A DNA stretch of 64,000 bases, taken from NCBI RefSeq assembly GCF_001598375.1, contig NZ_BCYV01000006.1, positions 62,001-126,000 on the forward strand, in the 5' to 3' direction. This document shows positions 8,120 through 17,430 of this stretch, piece by piece. The translations under genes and the position numbers were made by a program. The notes beneath the pieces were generated by a model, which saw only the letters and a program-made list of their open reading frames with translations, had not been told where the DNA came from and searched no databases. Numbering within the stretch: the stretch's first letter is position 1; every line of letters starts with the position of its first letter. The DNA comes from Novosphingobium capsulatum NBRC 12533 (GTDB lineage Bacteria > Pseudomonadota > Alphaproteobacteria > Sphingomonadales > Sphingomonadaceae).

Positions 8120-9127
8120 TCAATCGTCCTCGTCTTCATAGCCGACCATGGCCAGCGCGCGGGCCTTGCGCTGGTGCAGCGCGCACCAGCGCAGCAGCGC
8201 TTCTTCGCGGCCATGGGTGATCCAGGTTTCAGCCGGATTTACCTCGGCAATCGTCGCGGTCAGTTCGTCCCAATCGGCATGGTCGGAAATCACCAGCGGC
8301 AGTTCGACATTACGCTGTCGCGCCCGTTGCCGCACCCGCATCCAGCCCGATGCCATGGCAGTGATCGGATCGGGCAGGCGCCGGCTCCAGCGGTCGTTGA
8401 GCGCCGATGGCGGGCAGACCACGATGTGCCCGGCCAGTTCCGCCTTGGCCACGCCTGCGGCCGGGCGCAGTTCGCCCAGATCGATGCCCCATTCGCGATA
8501 GAGCGCGCACATCCGCTCCATCGCGCCATGCAGAAAGATCGGCGCATCGTGCCCGGCCTGGCGCAGTTCGGCGATCAGGCGCTGCGCCTTGCCCAGGGCA
8601 TAGGCACCCACCAGCACGCAGCGCTGCGGATGGGCCGCCTGCGTTTCGCGCAGCCGCGCGATTTCCTCGGCGATCGGCGGGTGGCGGAACACCGGCAGGC
8701 CGAACGTCGCCTCGGTAATGAACACGTCGCACGGCACCGGCTCGAACGGGGCACAGGTGGGATCGGGGCTGCGCTTGTAATCGCCGGTCACCACCACGCG
8801 CTGCCCGTCGCGCTCCAGCAGGATCTGCGCCGATCCCAGCACGTGGCCCGCCGGCACGAACGTGGCGCGGATGCCGCCGGGCAGCGCGATCGTCTCGCCA
8901 TAGTCCACCGCCTGCGCGCCTTCGGGCATCACGCCATAGCGCAGGCCCATGATCGCCAGTGTCGCCGCGGTGGCTACGGTCTGGCCATGGCCGCCCCGCG
9001 CATGGTCGGAATGCCCGTGCGTGACCAAGGCTCTCGGCACCGCATGGGCCGGATCGATCCAGGCATCGGCGGGCGGCAGATAGATGCCCTGTGGCTCGGG
9101 GCGAATCCAGGCAAGATCGATGGGCAT
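8120..9127 (-). CDS. Ligase-associated DNA exonuclease, metallo-beta-lactamase fold
   Basis: A 335-residue beta-CASP-type nuclease related to SNM1/Artemis: metal motif THGHSDHARGG near the N-terminus, GHVLGSAQ, TGDYKRSPDP and the beta-CASP motif VISDHADWDEL near residue 270. Members acting with the adjacent ligase have 5' single-strand exonuclease activity. The ATG at 9127 gives MPIDLAWIRPEPQG, matching the usual family start; an in-frame TTG 12 bases upstream is an alternative, and neither has a clear ribosome-binding site. It precedes the ligase by 3 bases. Confidence 0.93.
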   Translation of the reverse strand: MPIDLAWIRPEPQGIYLPPADAWIDPAHAVPRALVTHGHSDHARGGHGQTVATAATLAIMGLRYGVMPEGAQAVDYGETIALPGGIRATFVPAGHVLGSAQILLERDGQRVVVTGDYKRSPDPTCAPFEPVPCDVFITEATFGLPVFRHPPIAEEIARLRETQAAHPQRCVLVGAYALGKAQRLIAELRQAGHDAPIFLHGAMERMCALYREWGIDLGELRPAAGVAKAELAGHIVVCPPSALNDRWSRRLPDPITAMASGWMRVRQRARQRNVELPLVISDHADWDELTATIAEVNPAETWITHGREEALLRWCALHQRKARALAMVGYEDEDD

Positions 9128-9188
9128 GCGGGGTGACAATGGCCCGCGCGCCGGTTGGGTTCCAGATGGGCGTTGGGGCGAGGTTCAC

Positions 9189-9300
9189 GCCCCTCCGTCA
9201 GGCCTTCGGCCTGCCACCTCCCGGAAAGCAGGGAGGACCAAAAAAATCCTCCCCATCACCGATGGGGAGGGGGACCGCCCGCGCAGCGGGTGGTGGAGGG
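9189..9300. repeat. Intergenic palindromic repeat element, copy 1
   Basis: The stretch begins GCCCCTCCGTCAGGCCTTCG, contains the palindrome CTCCCCATCACCGATGGGGAG, and ends in GC-rich inverted sequence. The same core (CCTCCGTCAGGCC, GGCCTGCCACCTCCC, CTCCCCAT..ATGGGGAG) recurs in opposite orientation at 20409-20460. A further short inverted repeat, GCGGAGCG/CGCTCCGC, follows at about 9304-9322. It lies between the ftsH stop and the nuclease start and appears to be non-coding. Confidence 0.75.
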
Positions 9301-9343
9301 GCTGGCGGAGCGCAACGCTCCGCCAGGCCGAAGGAGCGGACTG

Positions 9344-11305
9344 TCAGGCGCCGTGCGGCTGCAGCCCGCCATTGCTGCCACCGCCCAGGAAGCGGCGGCC
9401 GGCGCGCGGCACCGTGGCACCGGGTGCGGCGATCGGCCGCGCCGGGCCACCAAAGGTTTCCGGGCGTTCCAGCTGGCCGCCATCGACGAGGATCTTGATC
9501 TCGTCACCGGTCAGCGTTTCATATTCCAGCAGCGCCTGGGCCAGCACGTGCAGCTTGTCTTCATTGGCGCGCAGGATGTCGACAGCGCGGGCATAGCCCT
9601 GGTCGACCAGCGCACGGATTTCGCTGTCGATCAGCTTGTTGGTCTCTTCCGAGGCCATCATGCGGGCCGAACCGCCCATGCCGAGATAGCCTTCCTGCTG
9701 GTCTTCATACTGCAGCGGCCCAAGCTTTTCCGACATGCCCCACTTGGTCACCATCGAACGCGCCAGTCCCGTGGCATACTGGATATCGCCCGATGCGCCC
9801 GAAGAGACCTTGTCATGGCCAAAGATGATTTCTTCGGCCACGCGCCCGCCCATCGAAACCGACAGGTTCGCGTGCATCTTGTCGCGGTGATAGGAATAGC
9901 TGTCCCGCTCGGGCAGGCGCATGACCATGCCCAGCGCGCGGCCGCGCGGGATGATCGTGGCCTTGTGGATCGGGTCAGACGCCGGCTCGAATACCGAGAC
10001 GATGGCGTGGCCAGCCTCGTGATAGGCGGTCATCTTCTTTTCGTCTTCGGTCATGACCATGGAGCGGCGTTCCGCGCCCATCATCACCTTGTCCTTGGCG
10101 TCTTCAAACTCCTGCATGGCGACGAGGCGCTTGTTGCGGCGCGCGGCCAGCAGGGCAGCTTCGTTGACCAGGTTGGCCAGGTCCGCACCCGAAAAGCCGG
10201 GCGTGCCGCGCGCGATCACGCGGGGGTTGACGTCGGGCGCCAGCGGCACCTTCTTCATGTGCACGCCCAGGATCTTTTCGCGGCCCTCGATATCGGGAAC
10301 CGGCACCACCACCTGGCGGTCAAATCGGCCGGGACGCAGCAGCGCGGGATCGAGCACGTCGGGACGGTTGGTGGCGGCAATGATGATGATGCCTTCGTTG
10401 GCCTCGAAACCATCCATTTCCACCAGCAACTGGTTCAGCGTCTGCTCGCGCTCGTCGTTCGAATTGCCCAGGCCGTGGCCACGATGGCGGCCGACCGCGT
10501 CGATTTCGTCGATGAAGACGATGCACGGCGCGTTCTTCTTGGCCTGCTCGAACATGTCGCGCACGCGGCTGGCGCCAACGCCCACGAACATTTCGACAAA
10601 GTCCGAACCCGAAATGGTGAAGAACGGCACGCCTGCTTCACCCGCGATGGCGCGGGCCAGCAGGGTCTTGCCGGTGCCGGGCGAACCGACCAGCAGCGCG
10701 CCCTTGGGAATCTGCCCACCGAGCTTGGAAAAGCGGCTGGGATCGCGCAGGAATTCCACGATTTCCTGCAGTTCCTCGCGCGCTTCATCGATGCCGGCCA
10801 CGTCATCGAACGTCACCCGGCCCGAACGTTCGGTCAAAAGCTTGGCCTTGGATTTACCAAAGCCCATCGCGCCCGAACCGCCACCCTTCTGCACCTGGCG
10901 CAGGGCGAAGAACGCCACGCCCAGGATCAGCAAGAACGGCAGCGACTGCGCCAGCACCCAGACCAGCATGTTGGGTTCTTCCTGCGCCTTGCCGGTGTAG
11001 GGCACGTTGTTGTCCTGCAACAACTTGGGCAGCAGATCCTTGTCACCATCCACCGGGGTGGTGGTGAAGGTCTGGTCGTTCTTCAGGGTGCCGGTGATCT
11101 TGTCCGCGCCGATCTGCACGTCGCGAACGGCGCCTTCAGCCACGCGGGCGCGGAAATCGGAGTAGCCGATCTGCGTGCCCGAAGCATCGCCGCGCGCCCC
11201 GAACATCGAGACCACCAGCAATAGCGCAAGGAAGATCCCTCCCCACACCAGTAGACTCTTGATCCAGGGATTACCCTGCGGCTGGTCATCGTTCATGGGC
11301 GTCAC
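9344..11305 (-). CDS. ftsH: FtsH, membrane-anchored AAA+ zinc protease
   Basis: A 653-residue FtsH: two N-terminal membrane helices (about 15-35 and 113-135) flank a periplasmic loop, followed by the AAA+ domain and the zinc protease domain with HEAGH. It degrades misfolded membrane proteins and regulators such as LpxC or sigma-32. Walker A reads GSPGTGKT (residues 207-214) rather than the usual GPPGTGKT; the DNA (GGT TCG CCC) is unambiguous. The GTG at 11305 is chosen because AAAGGA lies about 5 bases upstream; an ATG three codons later is the alternative. It follows tilS, as in many alphaproteobacteria. Confidence 0.97.
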   Translation of the reverse strand: MTPMNDDQPQGNPWIKSLLVWGGIFLALLLVVSMFGARGDASGTQIGYSDFRARVAEGAVRDVQIGADKITGTLKNDQTFTTTPVDGDKDLLPKLLQDNNVPYTGKAQEEPNMLVWVLAQSLPFLLILGVAFFALRQVQKGGGSGAMGFGKSKAKLLTERSGRVTFDDVAGIDEAREELQEIVEFLRDPSRFSKLGGQIPKGALLVGSPGTGKTLLARAIAGEAGVPFFTISGSDFVEMFVGVGASRVRDMFEQAKKNAPCIVFIDEIDAVGRHRGHGLGNSNDEREQTLNQLLVEMDGFEANEGIIIIAATNRPDVLDPALLRPGRFDRQVVVPVPDIEGREKILGVHMKKVPLAPDVNPRVIARGTPGFSGADLANLVNEAALLAARRNKRLVAMQEFEDAKDKVMMGAERRSMVMTEDEKKMTAYHEAGHAIVSVFEPASDPIHKATIIPRGRALGMVMRLPERDSYSYHRDKMHANLSVSMGGRVAEEIIFGHDKVSSGASGDIQYATGLARSMVTKWGMSEKLGPLQYEDQQEGYLGMGGSARMMASEETNKLIDSEIRALVDQGYARAVDILRANEDKLHVLAQALLEYETLTGDEIKILVDGGQLERPETFGGPARPIAAPGATVPRAGRRFLGGGSNGGLQPHGA

Positions 11306-11411
11306 GCAATCCTTTCAGACAGGGAAGGTAGGTGCGATCCGCTGAATGGCAAGTTGCCGAATCGAACCCAGGCTGCCCAAGCAGGCAATAACGGCACGAA
11401 AGGGGCGCTTT

Positions 11412-12299
11412 TCACCCCGCGCGATGGGGCGGAACGCGCAAAAAGTGCCAGGTTGCCCCCTTCCCCTCCCCACGCAGGCCGGCCAGCGTCGCCACCTGGC
11501 CCTTCGCCAGCGCGGCATGCCAGCGCGCTAGTTCGGCGCCGCGCGGCATAAGCGTGGCCCCCATGGCGTTCAGCACCAGCTCCAGCACGCGCAGGGCCAG
11601 TGCCTGTGGCATGCCATCCGGCACGGCCAGCCGGCCATGCGCCTCGTCCCAGCCTTGGGCGAACAGGCGCTGCGCCGCCCAGTCCAGCGCGGCGTCGGCT
11701 TGGGCCAGGTGCTGCGCGCTGGCTGCCCAACCAGCCGGGTCCAGCCACGCGGCGCCGGCCAACCCAAAACGCACGCGCACCCGTTCAAACCGGGTGTCCT
11801 GGTTGGAGGGATCATCCGCCGCGACAACGCCCGCCGCTGCCACCACGTCGGCCAGTTCGGCCCGGCGCCAACCAAGCAGCGGGCGCAGCAGTGGCAGCGC
11901 GGGATCGCCCGGCACGCCCGCCCGCGCGCGCATGCCGGCAAGCCCGCGCACCCCCGCTCCACGGTTGAGGCGCATGGTCAGCGTTTCGGCCTGGTCATCA
12001 AGATGATGGGCGGTGGCCAGCGCAGCGAGCCCCTGCCCCCGCGCCCAGCCGGCCAGCGCGACATAGCGCGCGGCGCGAGCCCGGGCCTGGATCGCGCTGC
12101 CCCTGCCCAGATCGATGCGCAGGGTATGATGCGGCACGCCCAGATCAGCACACAGCGCCGCCACCGCGCGCGCCTCTGCCGCCGCTTGCGCACGCAGGCC
12201 ATGGTCGACGGTGGCCACAGCAATCTGCCCTGGCGCATGGGCGGCGGCCAACACCAGCAAGGCACAGCTGTCAGGCCCGCCGGAAACCGCTAGGCCCAC
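11412..12299 (-). CDS. tilS: TilS, tRNA(Ile)-lysidine synthetase
   Basis: The PP-loop motif SGGPDS, TVDHGLRA, TAHHLDDQAET and NRGAGVRGL identify TilS, which converts C34 of tRNA-Ile(CAU) to lysidine using ATP and lysine. The coordinates use the first conventional start, a GTG at 12299, giving 295 residues that begin right at the first beta strand. The reading frame stays open for 30 more codons to 12389 and encodes a plausible N-terminal helix (EAALTRFAGDWAALNLPETD). The only upstream starts are ATT (12389, overlapping the cpoB stop, with AAAGGGG about 10 bases before it) or CTG (12353). The real protein therefore probably starts upstream. It lies between cpoB and ftsH. Confidence 0.93.
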   Translation of the reverse strand: MGLAVSGGPDSCALLVLAAAHAPGQIAVATVDHGLRAQAAAEARAVAALCADLGVPHHTLRIDLGRGSAIQARARAARYVALAGWARGQGLAALATAHHLDDQAETLTMRLNRGAGVRGLAGMRARAGVPGDPALPLLRPLLGWRRAELADVVAAAGVVAADDPSNQDTRFERVRVRFGLAGAAWLDPAGWAASAQHLAQADAALDWAAQRLFAQGWDEAHGRLAVPDGMPQALALRVLELVLNAMGATLMPRGAELARWHAALAKGQVATLAGLRGEGKGATWHFLRVPPHRAG

Positions 12300-12384
12300 C
12301 CGGTCTGTCTCCGGCAGGTTCAGCGCGGCCCAGTCCCCGGCAAAGCGGGTCAGCGCGGCTTCGGGGATTGGGCCGGGCGCCGGC

Positions 12385-13374
12385 TCAATCGCACTTCACC
12401 CCTTTGATCGCGTTTTCATATTGCCCCTTGAGGCGCCCGGCGATCTGGTCGGGATAGGCATCGCGCAGTTCGGCAAAGGCGCCGCAGGCACGCTTGGTAT
12501 CGTTGATGCGCGTCATCGCCACGCCCAGGTAGAGCAGGCTGTCGGGCGCGCGTTCGCCCTTCTTGTCACCCAGGTAGTTCTGCAGGAACCACTGCGCCGC
12601 CGTGCCGGGCTTGCCGTCTTCGAGATAGGCACGGCCGAGCAGATTGCGCGCCAGGCTGATCTGCTTGGCCTTGGGATAGGCCATCACGAACTTGTTCAGC
12701 TGGACCTGCGCCTCGGGATAGAACTTGGCGTCATAGAGCCGATAGCCATAAGTATATTCATCGGCCTGCTTGTCCCCGGTCGAGGGCATCTCGATCGCGG
12801 CAACGGCGGCCACCCGGTCGGCAGAGGCCTTGGCCGATGCGGGCGTGGCGGCCGGTGCCTTGGCCGGCGGCTGTGTCGGGCCAGCGGCCGGGCGCGGCGC
12901 CAGGCCGCTGCCGGCAGCCGGTGCGGGCGTGATGCCCGAAGGATTGGCGCCAGCCGGATCGGTTGCCGCCGCCGGCGGGGCCGCGGCGGTTTCCAGGGCA
13001 GACACGCGGGTGTCCAGCTTGCTCAGGTGGTTCTGGTTTTCCTCGGTCGCGGCGGTCACCTGGCGCAGTTGCGCTTCCACCGCATCGAGGCGGGACAGCA
13101 CATCGGTGAGCGGGGTCGTCGCCACCGTGGGCACAGCCGGCGTGGGGGCCGGCGCCGTGGGCGTGATTTCCGGGCCAAAGGCGCGGCCGGCGCCATCGGG
13201 AAACACCTTGCGCTGCAAGGCGCGGATTTCTGCCTCCAGCCGGCGCAGCCGGGCTTCGGTGGTTTCGCCAGCGGCCTGGGCATGCGCTACCTGTGGCACC
13301 ACCGGCACCACGGCCAGGGCGATGCCCAAGGCGGAAAACAACGCGGGGCTGGCCCGGCGGAACAAGGTCTTCAT
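12385..13374 (-). CDS. cpoB: CpoB/YbgF, Tol-Pal-associated periplasmic TPR protein
   Basis: A 329-residue secreted protein: signal peptide (MKTLFRRASPALFSALGIAL.. to about AHA), a coiled-coil segment (EARLRRLEAEIRALQRKVFP), a Pro/Ala-rich linker with a second heptad region, and C-terminal TPRs beginning DEYTYGYRLYDAKFYPEAQ. CpoB coordinates outer-membrane constriction with peptidoglycan synthesis during division. The ATG at 13374 follows GGGAG at 5 bases. tilS and ftsH follow downstream as is common, but pal and tolQRAB are not upstream; rodZ is. Confidence 0.92.
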   Translation of the reverse strand: MKTLFRRASPALFSALGIALAVVPVVPQVAHAQAAGETTEARLRRLEAEIRALQRKVFPDGAGRAFGPEITPTAPAPTPAVPTVATTPLTDVLSRLDAVEAQLRQVTAATEENQNHLSKLDTRVSALETAAAPPAAATDPAGANPSGITPAPAAGSGLAPRPAAGPTQPPAKAPAATPASAKASADRVAAVAAIEMPSTGDKQADEYTYGYRLYDAKFYPEAQVQLNKFVMAYPKAKQISLARNLLGRAYLEDGKPGTAAQWFLQNYLGDKKGERAPDSLLYLGVAMTRINDTKRACGAFAELRDAYPDQIAGRLKGQYENAIKGVKCD

Positions 13375-13606
13375 GGTAACTCCCGTCTCGATCATCTGCC
13401 GCCCCACGGCAACATCCGCCCCCCAGCGCATGTCCGTTCCTGAAAAGCTATATGCATCGGCCCGTTCGGCGCGTTTCGGGTCCGGTCTCAGGGCGTGTGG
13501 TGCAATGGCCGCAAAGTGCCGCACCGCGCGCGCGAAGTCGAGCCTTGTTGCAAGGACTTTGCCCCGCCCACGCCTTTGCCCGCCAAGCCTTTCGCCAATC
13601 GCGCGC

Positions 13607-14614
13607 TCAGTTCACCACGGCAGGCGCCGTAGCGGCCACCGTTGGCGCCGCGGCCGGCTGCACCGCAGCGTCACCGCCATCGGGGGCGCCCGCCGGGACA
13701 GAGCGCGCCGCCGTGCGCCGCACCAGGCGGTGGGCCGGGCCGGCAGCAGGCGTGGCGCTGGCCTGATCGGCTGCCTGATCACTTGGCGGCGGGGCGGCGG
13801 CATGATCGGCCCGCGCCCACAGCGCCGGACCGCTGACCGCCACGTCCTTGACGATTCCCTGCTTGTCGGCAATGCGCGGCACGGCCTGGCCGCCGATGGT
13901 GATCGTCAGCGCATCGGGCCGGCCGGTCCACAGCTTGGGATCGGTCACGCCATCGGGCACGGTATAGGTTTCGCCCTTGGCCATCAGCTTTTGCACCAGC
14001 TGCTTGCCACTGCCGTCATAGAACTTGACCCAGATGCGGTCTTCCTGCGCGGTGAACACCACCGGGCCATTGGGCCGCGCGGTCGGCGCTGGCGCGCTGG
14101 GCTGCTGCGACGCCGGCTTGGCTACGGCCGGCTTGGGCTGTTCGGGGCCGACCAGCGCCGGCAGTTCGGCCGAGGGCCAGTAATAGCTGCGCCAGAACAC
14201 CAGCCCCAGGCCCAGCACCGCCACCACCAGCAGCCCGGCCAGCCAGCTGATCAGGCGCGAAGGGGTCTTGGCCGGATCGCCCGCTTCGAACTGGTGGATC
14301 ACGCGGGTTTCGGGCGCCGGTGCGCGCGCACTCAGTTCGCGTCGCACCGCTTCGGCGATCGGCGCCTCGTCCAGGCCCACGGCCTTGGCATAGCTGCGCG
14401 CAAATCCGAGGGCATAGGGGCGACCGGGCAGGCTATCATAATCGCCCGCCTCCAGCGCCTCGACATGGCGGGCAGTGATGCGGGTGCGCGCGGCAATATC
14501 TTTCAGCGAAAGGCCCTGCGCCTCGCGCGCGGCGCGCAAGGTGGGGCCCACGCCCGCCGGGGCGGCGGCGTCCGGCTGGGGGGAATGAAAATCTGACCCG
14601 ATCGAGTCGGCCAA
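13607..14614 (-). CDS. rodZ: RodZ-like cytoskeletal protein
   Basis: A 335-residue protein with an N-terminal Xre-type HTH (about 24-88: RAAREAQGLSLKDIAARTRI, RPYALGFARSYAKAVGL), one membrane helix (about 121-141) and a periplasmic DUF4115-type beta domain (WVKFYDGSGKQLVQKLMAKGE), followed by a low-complexity Ala/Pro tail. This is the RodZ layout; RodZ links MreB to the rod-shape wall machinery. Translation most likely begins at a TTG (14614), preceded by GACGGGAG at about 7 bases; there is no ATG in a suitable place. Confidence 0.88.
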   Translation of the reverse strand: MADSIGSDFHSPQPDAAAPAGVGPTLRAAREAQGLSLKDIAARTRITARHVEALEAGDYDSLPGRPYALGFARSYAKAVGLDEAPIAEAVRRELSARAPAPETRVIHQFEAGDPAKTPSRLISWLAGLLVVAVLGLGLVFWRSYYWPSAELPALVGPEQPKPAVAKPASQQPSAPAPTARPNGPVVFTAQEDRIWVKFYDGSGKQLVQKLMAKGETYTVPDGVTDPKLWTGRPDALTITIGGQAVPRIADKQGIVKDVAVSGPALWARADHAAAPPPSDQAADQASATPAAGPAHRLVRRTAARSVPAGAPDGGDAAVQPAAAPTVAATAPAVVN

Positions 14615-14751
14615 GGCGCGGCTCCCGTCTTCTCTGCTTGTTTTGCAACCCGGTGGCTTGATGAAAAGCCGGTAAAAGGGGATCGTTGCAATTGCGCGAA
14701 AGTCAACCGTTTTGCGGCGCGCAACCGGCCAAAACGGTCATGCGAACCCGA

Positions 14752-17025
14752 TCAGTCGCAATCGATGCCCTGCGCGCTGGCCCACTGCGCCACCACGCTG
14801 CGCATGTCGGCATGCGGCTCGCGCAGCCAGCCAGCCATGGCGTTGCGGATTTCGCCCAGATCGATCGTGCGGATCAGTTCCTTGATCGGCCCGACTGCGG
14901 CCGGCGTGATCGACAGGCGGGTAATGCCCAGGCCCAGCAGCGCCAGGGCTTCCAGCCGCCGGCCGCCCATTTCGCCGCACACCGTCAAGGCCGTGCCATG
15001 GGGCGCCACATCGCGCACCACCCGCGCCAGGAAGCGCAGGATCGCGGGGCTGAGCCAGTCATAGCGTTCGGCCAGCTTGGGATGGGCACGATCGGCGGCA
15101 AACAGGAACTGCGTGAGATCGTTGGTGCCGATCGACAGGAACGACAGGCGCGGCGCCAGTATATCGAGGCATTCGGCCAGCGCCGGCACTTCCAGCATGG
15201 CGCCATAGCGGATCGCCTCGGGCAGCACTTTCTTCTGCTTGCGCAGGAACGCCACCTGGCTTTCGAACACGGCCTTGGCCGCATCGAATTCCCACGGTTC
15301 GGTCACCATCGGGAACATGACGTTGAGCGTGCGCCCGGCCGCCGCCTCGATCAGCGCGCGCGCCTGGACCTTGAGCAGCCCGTCGCGTTCCAAGGCCACG
15401 CGCAGCGCGCGCCAGCCCATCGCCGGGTTTTCCTCGGTTTCGCCATCGTTGTGGCGCAGATAGGGCAGGACCTTGTCCCCGCCGATATCCACCGTGCGGA
15501 ACACCACCGGGCGATCGCCGGCGGCATCGAGTACGTCGCGATAGAGCCGCTGCTGCCGCTCGCGCTGGGGCATCGTCGCGGAAACCAGGAACTGGAACTC
15601 GGTGCGGAACAGGCCGATACCATCAGCACCGGTCAGCGGCAGCATCGGCATGTCATCGCGCAGGCCGGCGTTGATCATCACCGTGATGCGCTGTCCGTCG
15701 CGCGTGATCGGCTCCACGTCGCGCATCGTGGCATAGTGGGCCTGCCGCTCGCGATTCTTGGCAAAGCGCGCCTCGAACGCCTCGATCAGGCTGGGCGCCG
15801 GGCGTACGTCGATCACGCCCTGGTCACCATCGAGCAGCAGGGTATCGCCTTCGCGCACCTTGCCGCGCAGCGCGCGCACGCGGCCGACCACGGGAATGCC
15901 CATGGCCCGCGCCACGATCACCACGTGCGCGGTGAGCGAGCCTTCTTCCAGGATCACGCCCTTCAAGCGGCGGCGATCGTATTCCAGCAGTTCGGCCGGG
16001 CCCAGGTTGCGCGCGATCAGGATCGCATCGCCTTTCAGCCCCAGGCTGGCGGCAGTGCCCAGTTGCCCCGACACGATCCGCAGCAGGCGGTTCGACAGGT
16101 CTTCCAGATCGTGCATCCGGTCGGCCAGCAGGGGATCGTCGATCTGGCGCATGCGCATGCGGGTGCGCTGCTGCACGCGCTCGATCGCGGCTTCGGCGGT
16201 CAGGCCGGAATCGATCGCCTCGTTGATGCGGCGGCTCCAGCCTTCGTCATAGGCGAACATGCGATAGGTCTCGAGCACCTCCTCGTGCTCTCCGCCCACG
16301 CCGAATTCGGCCTGGCTGGCCATGCGGTCGATCTGCTCGCGCATCTTGTCGAACGCGCGATAGACCCGCTGGCGCTCGGCCTCGGTATCTTCGGCCACGA
16401 CATGCTCGATCGTCACGCGTGGCTGGTGGAACACGGCCTGGCCCACCGCCAGGCCCTTCACCAGGGTCTGGCCCTTGAGGCGATCGGGCCCGGTCAGGTG
16501 GTCGGGCACGCCGGCCACGTCTTCATCGTCGATCAGTTCGGCATTGGCGATCAGCTCGGCCAGGACCATCGCCACGGTCTGCAGCGCCTCGATCTCCACC
16601 TCTTCATAGCGGCGCGGATCGACATGCTGCACGGCCACCACGCCCACGGCGCGCTGGCGGCGCACGATCGGCACGCCGGCAAACGAGTGGAAGCGTTCTT
16701 CCCCGGTTTCCGGGCGGAAGGCAAAGTCGGGATGCGCGGCTGCCTCGGCCAGGTTGAGCGTCTCGATGTTCTGGGCGATCGTGCCGACCAGGCCCTCGCC
16801 CACGGCCAGCCGCGTGACGTGAACCGCCGCCTGTTCCAGCCCGCGCGTGGCGAACAGTTCCAGCATCCCCTCGCGCAGCAAATAGATCGAGCAGACCTCG
16901 CTGTTGAGGTTTTCGCCGATTACATCGACGATGCGGTTGAGCTTGGCCTGCGCGCCGGATCGCGAGGCCATGACCTCGTGCAGCGAGGTGAGGATCGCGC
17001 GGGCAGAGGCGACGGCAGTCAACAT
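14752..17025 (-). CDS. ptsP: PtsP, enzyme I of the nitrogen-type phosphotransferase system
   Basis: A 757-residue protein with an N-terminal GAF domain (about 15-165: CSIYLLREG, HSFAGVPIVRRQRAVGVV), a PEP-utilising swivelling domain containing the phospho-accepting His at about 367 (LTAHVVIVARAMGIP), and the C-terminal PEP-binding barrel (GLFRTEFQFL, PMVTEPWEF, SIGTNDLTQF). It takes phosphate from PEP and passes it through HPr(Ntr) to EIIA(Ntr); ptsN lies at 52.9 kb. GAF ligands such as glutamine are known modulators in some relatives. Its neighbours are rodZ and a DUF465 gene. Confidence 0.96.
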   Translation of the reverse strand: MLTAVASARAILTSLHEVMASRSGAQAKLNRIVDVIGENLNSEVCSIYLLREGMLELFATRGLEQAAVHVTRLAVGEGLVGTIAQNIETLNLAEAAAHPDFAFRPETGEERFHSFAGVPIVRRQRAVGVVAVQHVDPRRYEEVEIEALQTVAMVLAELIANAELIDDEDVAGVPDHLTGPDRLKGQTLVKGLAVGQAVFHQPRVTIEHVVAEDTEAERQRVYRAFDKMREQIDRMASQAEFGVGGEHEEVLETYRMFAYDEGWSRRINEAIDSGLTAEAAIERVQQRTRMRMRQIDDPLLADRMHDLEDLSNRLLRIVSGQLGTAASLGLKGDAILIARNLGPAELLEYDRRRLKGVILEEGSLTAHVVIVARAMGIPVVGRVRALRGKVREGDTLLLDGDQGVIDVRPAPSLIEAFEARFAKNRERQAHYATMRDVEPITRDGQRITVMINAGLRDDMPMLPLTGADGIGLFRTEFQFLVSATMPQRERQQRLYRDVLDAAGDRPVVFRTVDIGGDKVLPYLRHNDGETEENPAMGWRALRVALERDGLLKVQARALIEAAAGRTLNVMFPMVTEPWEFDAAKAVFESQVAFLRKQKKVLPEAIRYGAMLEVPALAECLDILAPRLSFLSIGTNDLTQFLFAADRAHPKLAERYDWLSPAILRFLARVVRDVAPHGTALTVCGEMGGRRLEALALLGLGITRLSITPAAVGPIKELIRTIDLGEIRNAMAGWLREPHADMRSVVAQWASAQGIDCD

Positions 17026-17129
17026 GACCAAAGGCCTAGCGCAGCCCATGCCGTTTGCAAACGGGGCCTGCCGCCATTGCGGAAATATTCGTATGCAACT
17101 GTGCCGCGGCCGCCAGCGGCGCTCTGGGC

Positions 17130-17159
17130 AAAAGGCCGGTCCCCGTGGGGGAACCGGCC
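17130..17159 (-). terminator. Strong hairpin with T-run, terminator for the minus-strand DUF465 gene
   Basis: On the minus strand GGCCGGTTCCCC, a short loop and GGGGACCGGCC are followed by TTTT. It sits about 110 bases beyond the small DUF465 gene and before ptsP, so it probably separates their transcripts. Confidence 0.6.
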
Positions 17160-17271
17160 GTGTTTGTCAGGCGTGGCCGCCGCAATCGGCCGCTCACGCC
17201 TGTTACAATCCAGGGGTATTGATCGTTTTCAGGTTATGTTCGCTTGGTTGGTTGGTTCCGGCGCAAAGGGA

Positions 17272-17430
17272 TCAGTGAATCAGCGCCAGTTCTTCCTTGA
17301 TGCGCAACTTGCGCCGCTTGAGCTGCATGAGCAGGGCCACGTCGGGGGCTGGCCGTGCCATTTCCTCGGAAATCCGGCGTTCCAGGCCGGCGTGCTTTGT
17401 CTGCAAGGCGTTGATGTGCGTCGTTTCCAT
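17272..17430 (-). CDS. DUF465/YdcH-family small protein (52 residues)
   Basis: A very short gene. The product, METTHINALQTKHAGLERRI and onward, ends RRKLRIKEELALIH. The spacing of the LKRRKLRIKEEL motif matches DUF465 (YdcH), small helical hairpin proteins of unknown function common in Alphaproteobacteria. A perfect AGGAGGT precedes the ATG (17430) by 5 bases, which strongly supports translation and overrides a longer open frame that overlaps it. It is divergent from a second DUF465 gene starting at 17819. Confidence 0.88.
   Translation of the reverse strand: METTHINALQTKHAGLERRISEEMARPAPDVALLMQLKRRKLRIKEELALIH

Noticed and set aside
9155..11224. Long open frames opposite ftsH, with Gly/Arg/His-rich translations (also opposite ptsP, the ligase/nuclease genes, the SUV3-like helicase, the S9 peptidase, purH and others)
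   Set aside because: They are mirror images of well-identified genes in a high-GC genome, have low-complexity translations and no recognisable domain, and lack good ribosome-binding sites.
13375..13606. Small gene between rodZ and cpoB
   Set aside because: Open frames in this 232-base gap lack ribosome-binding sites and conserved sequence; it is better seen as the cpoB promoter region.
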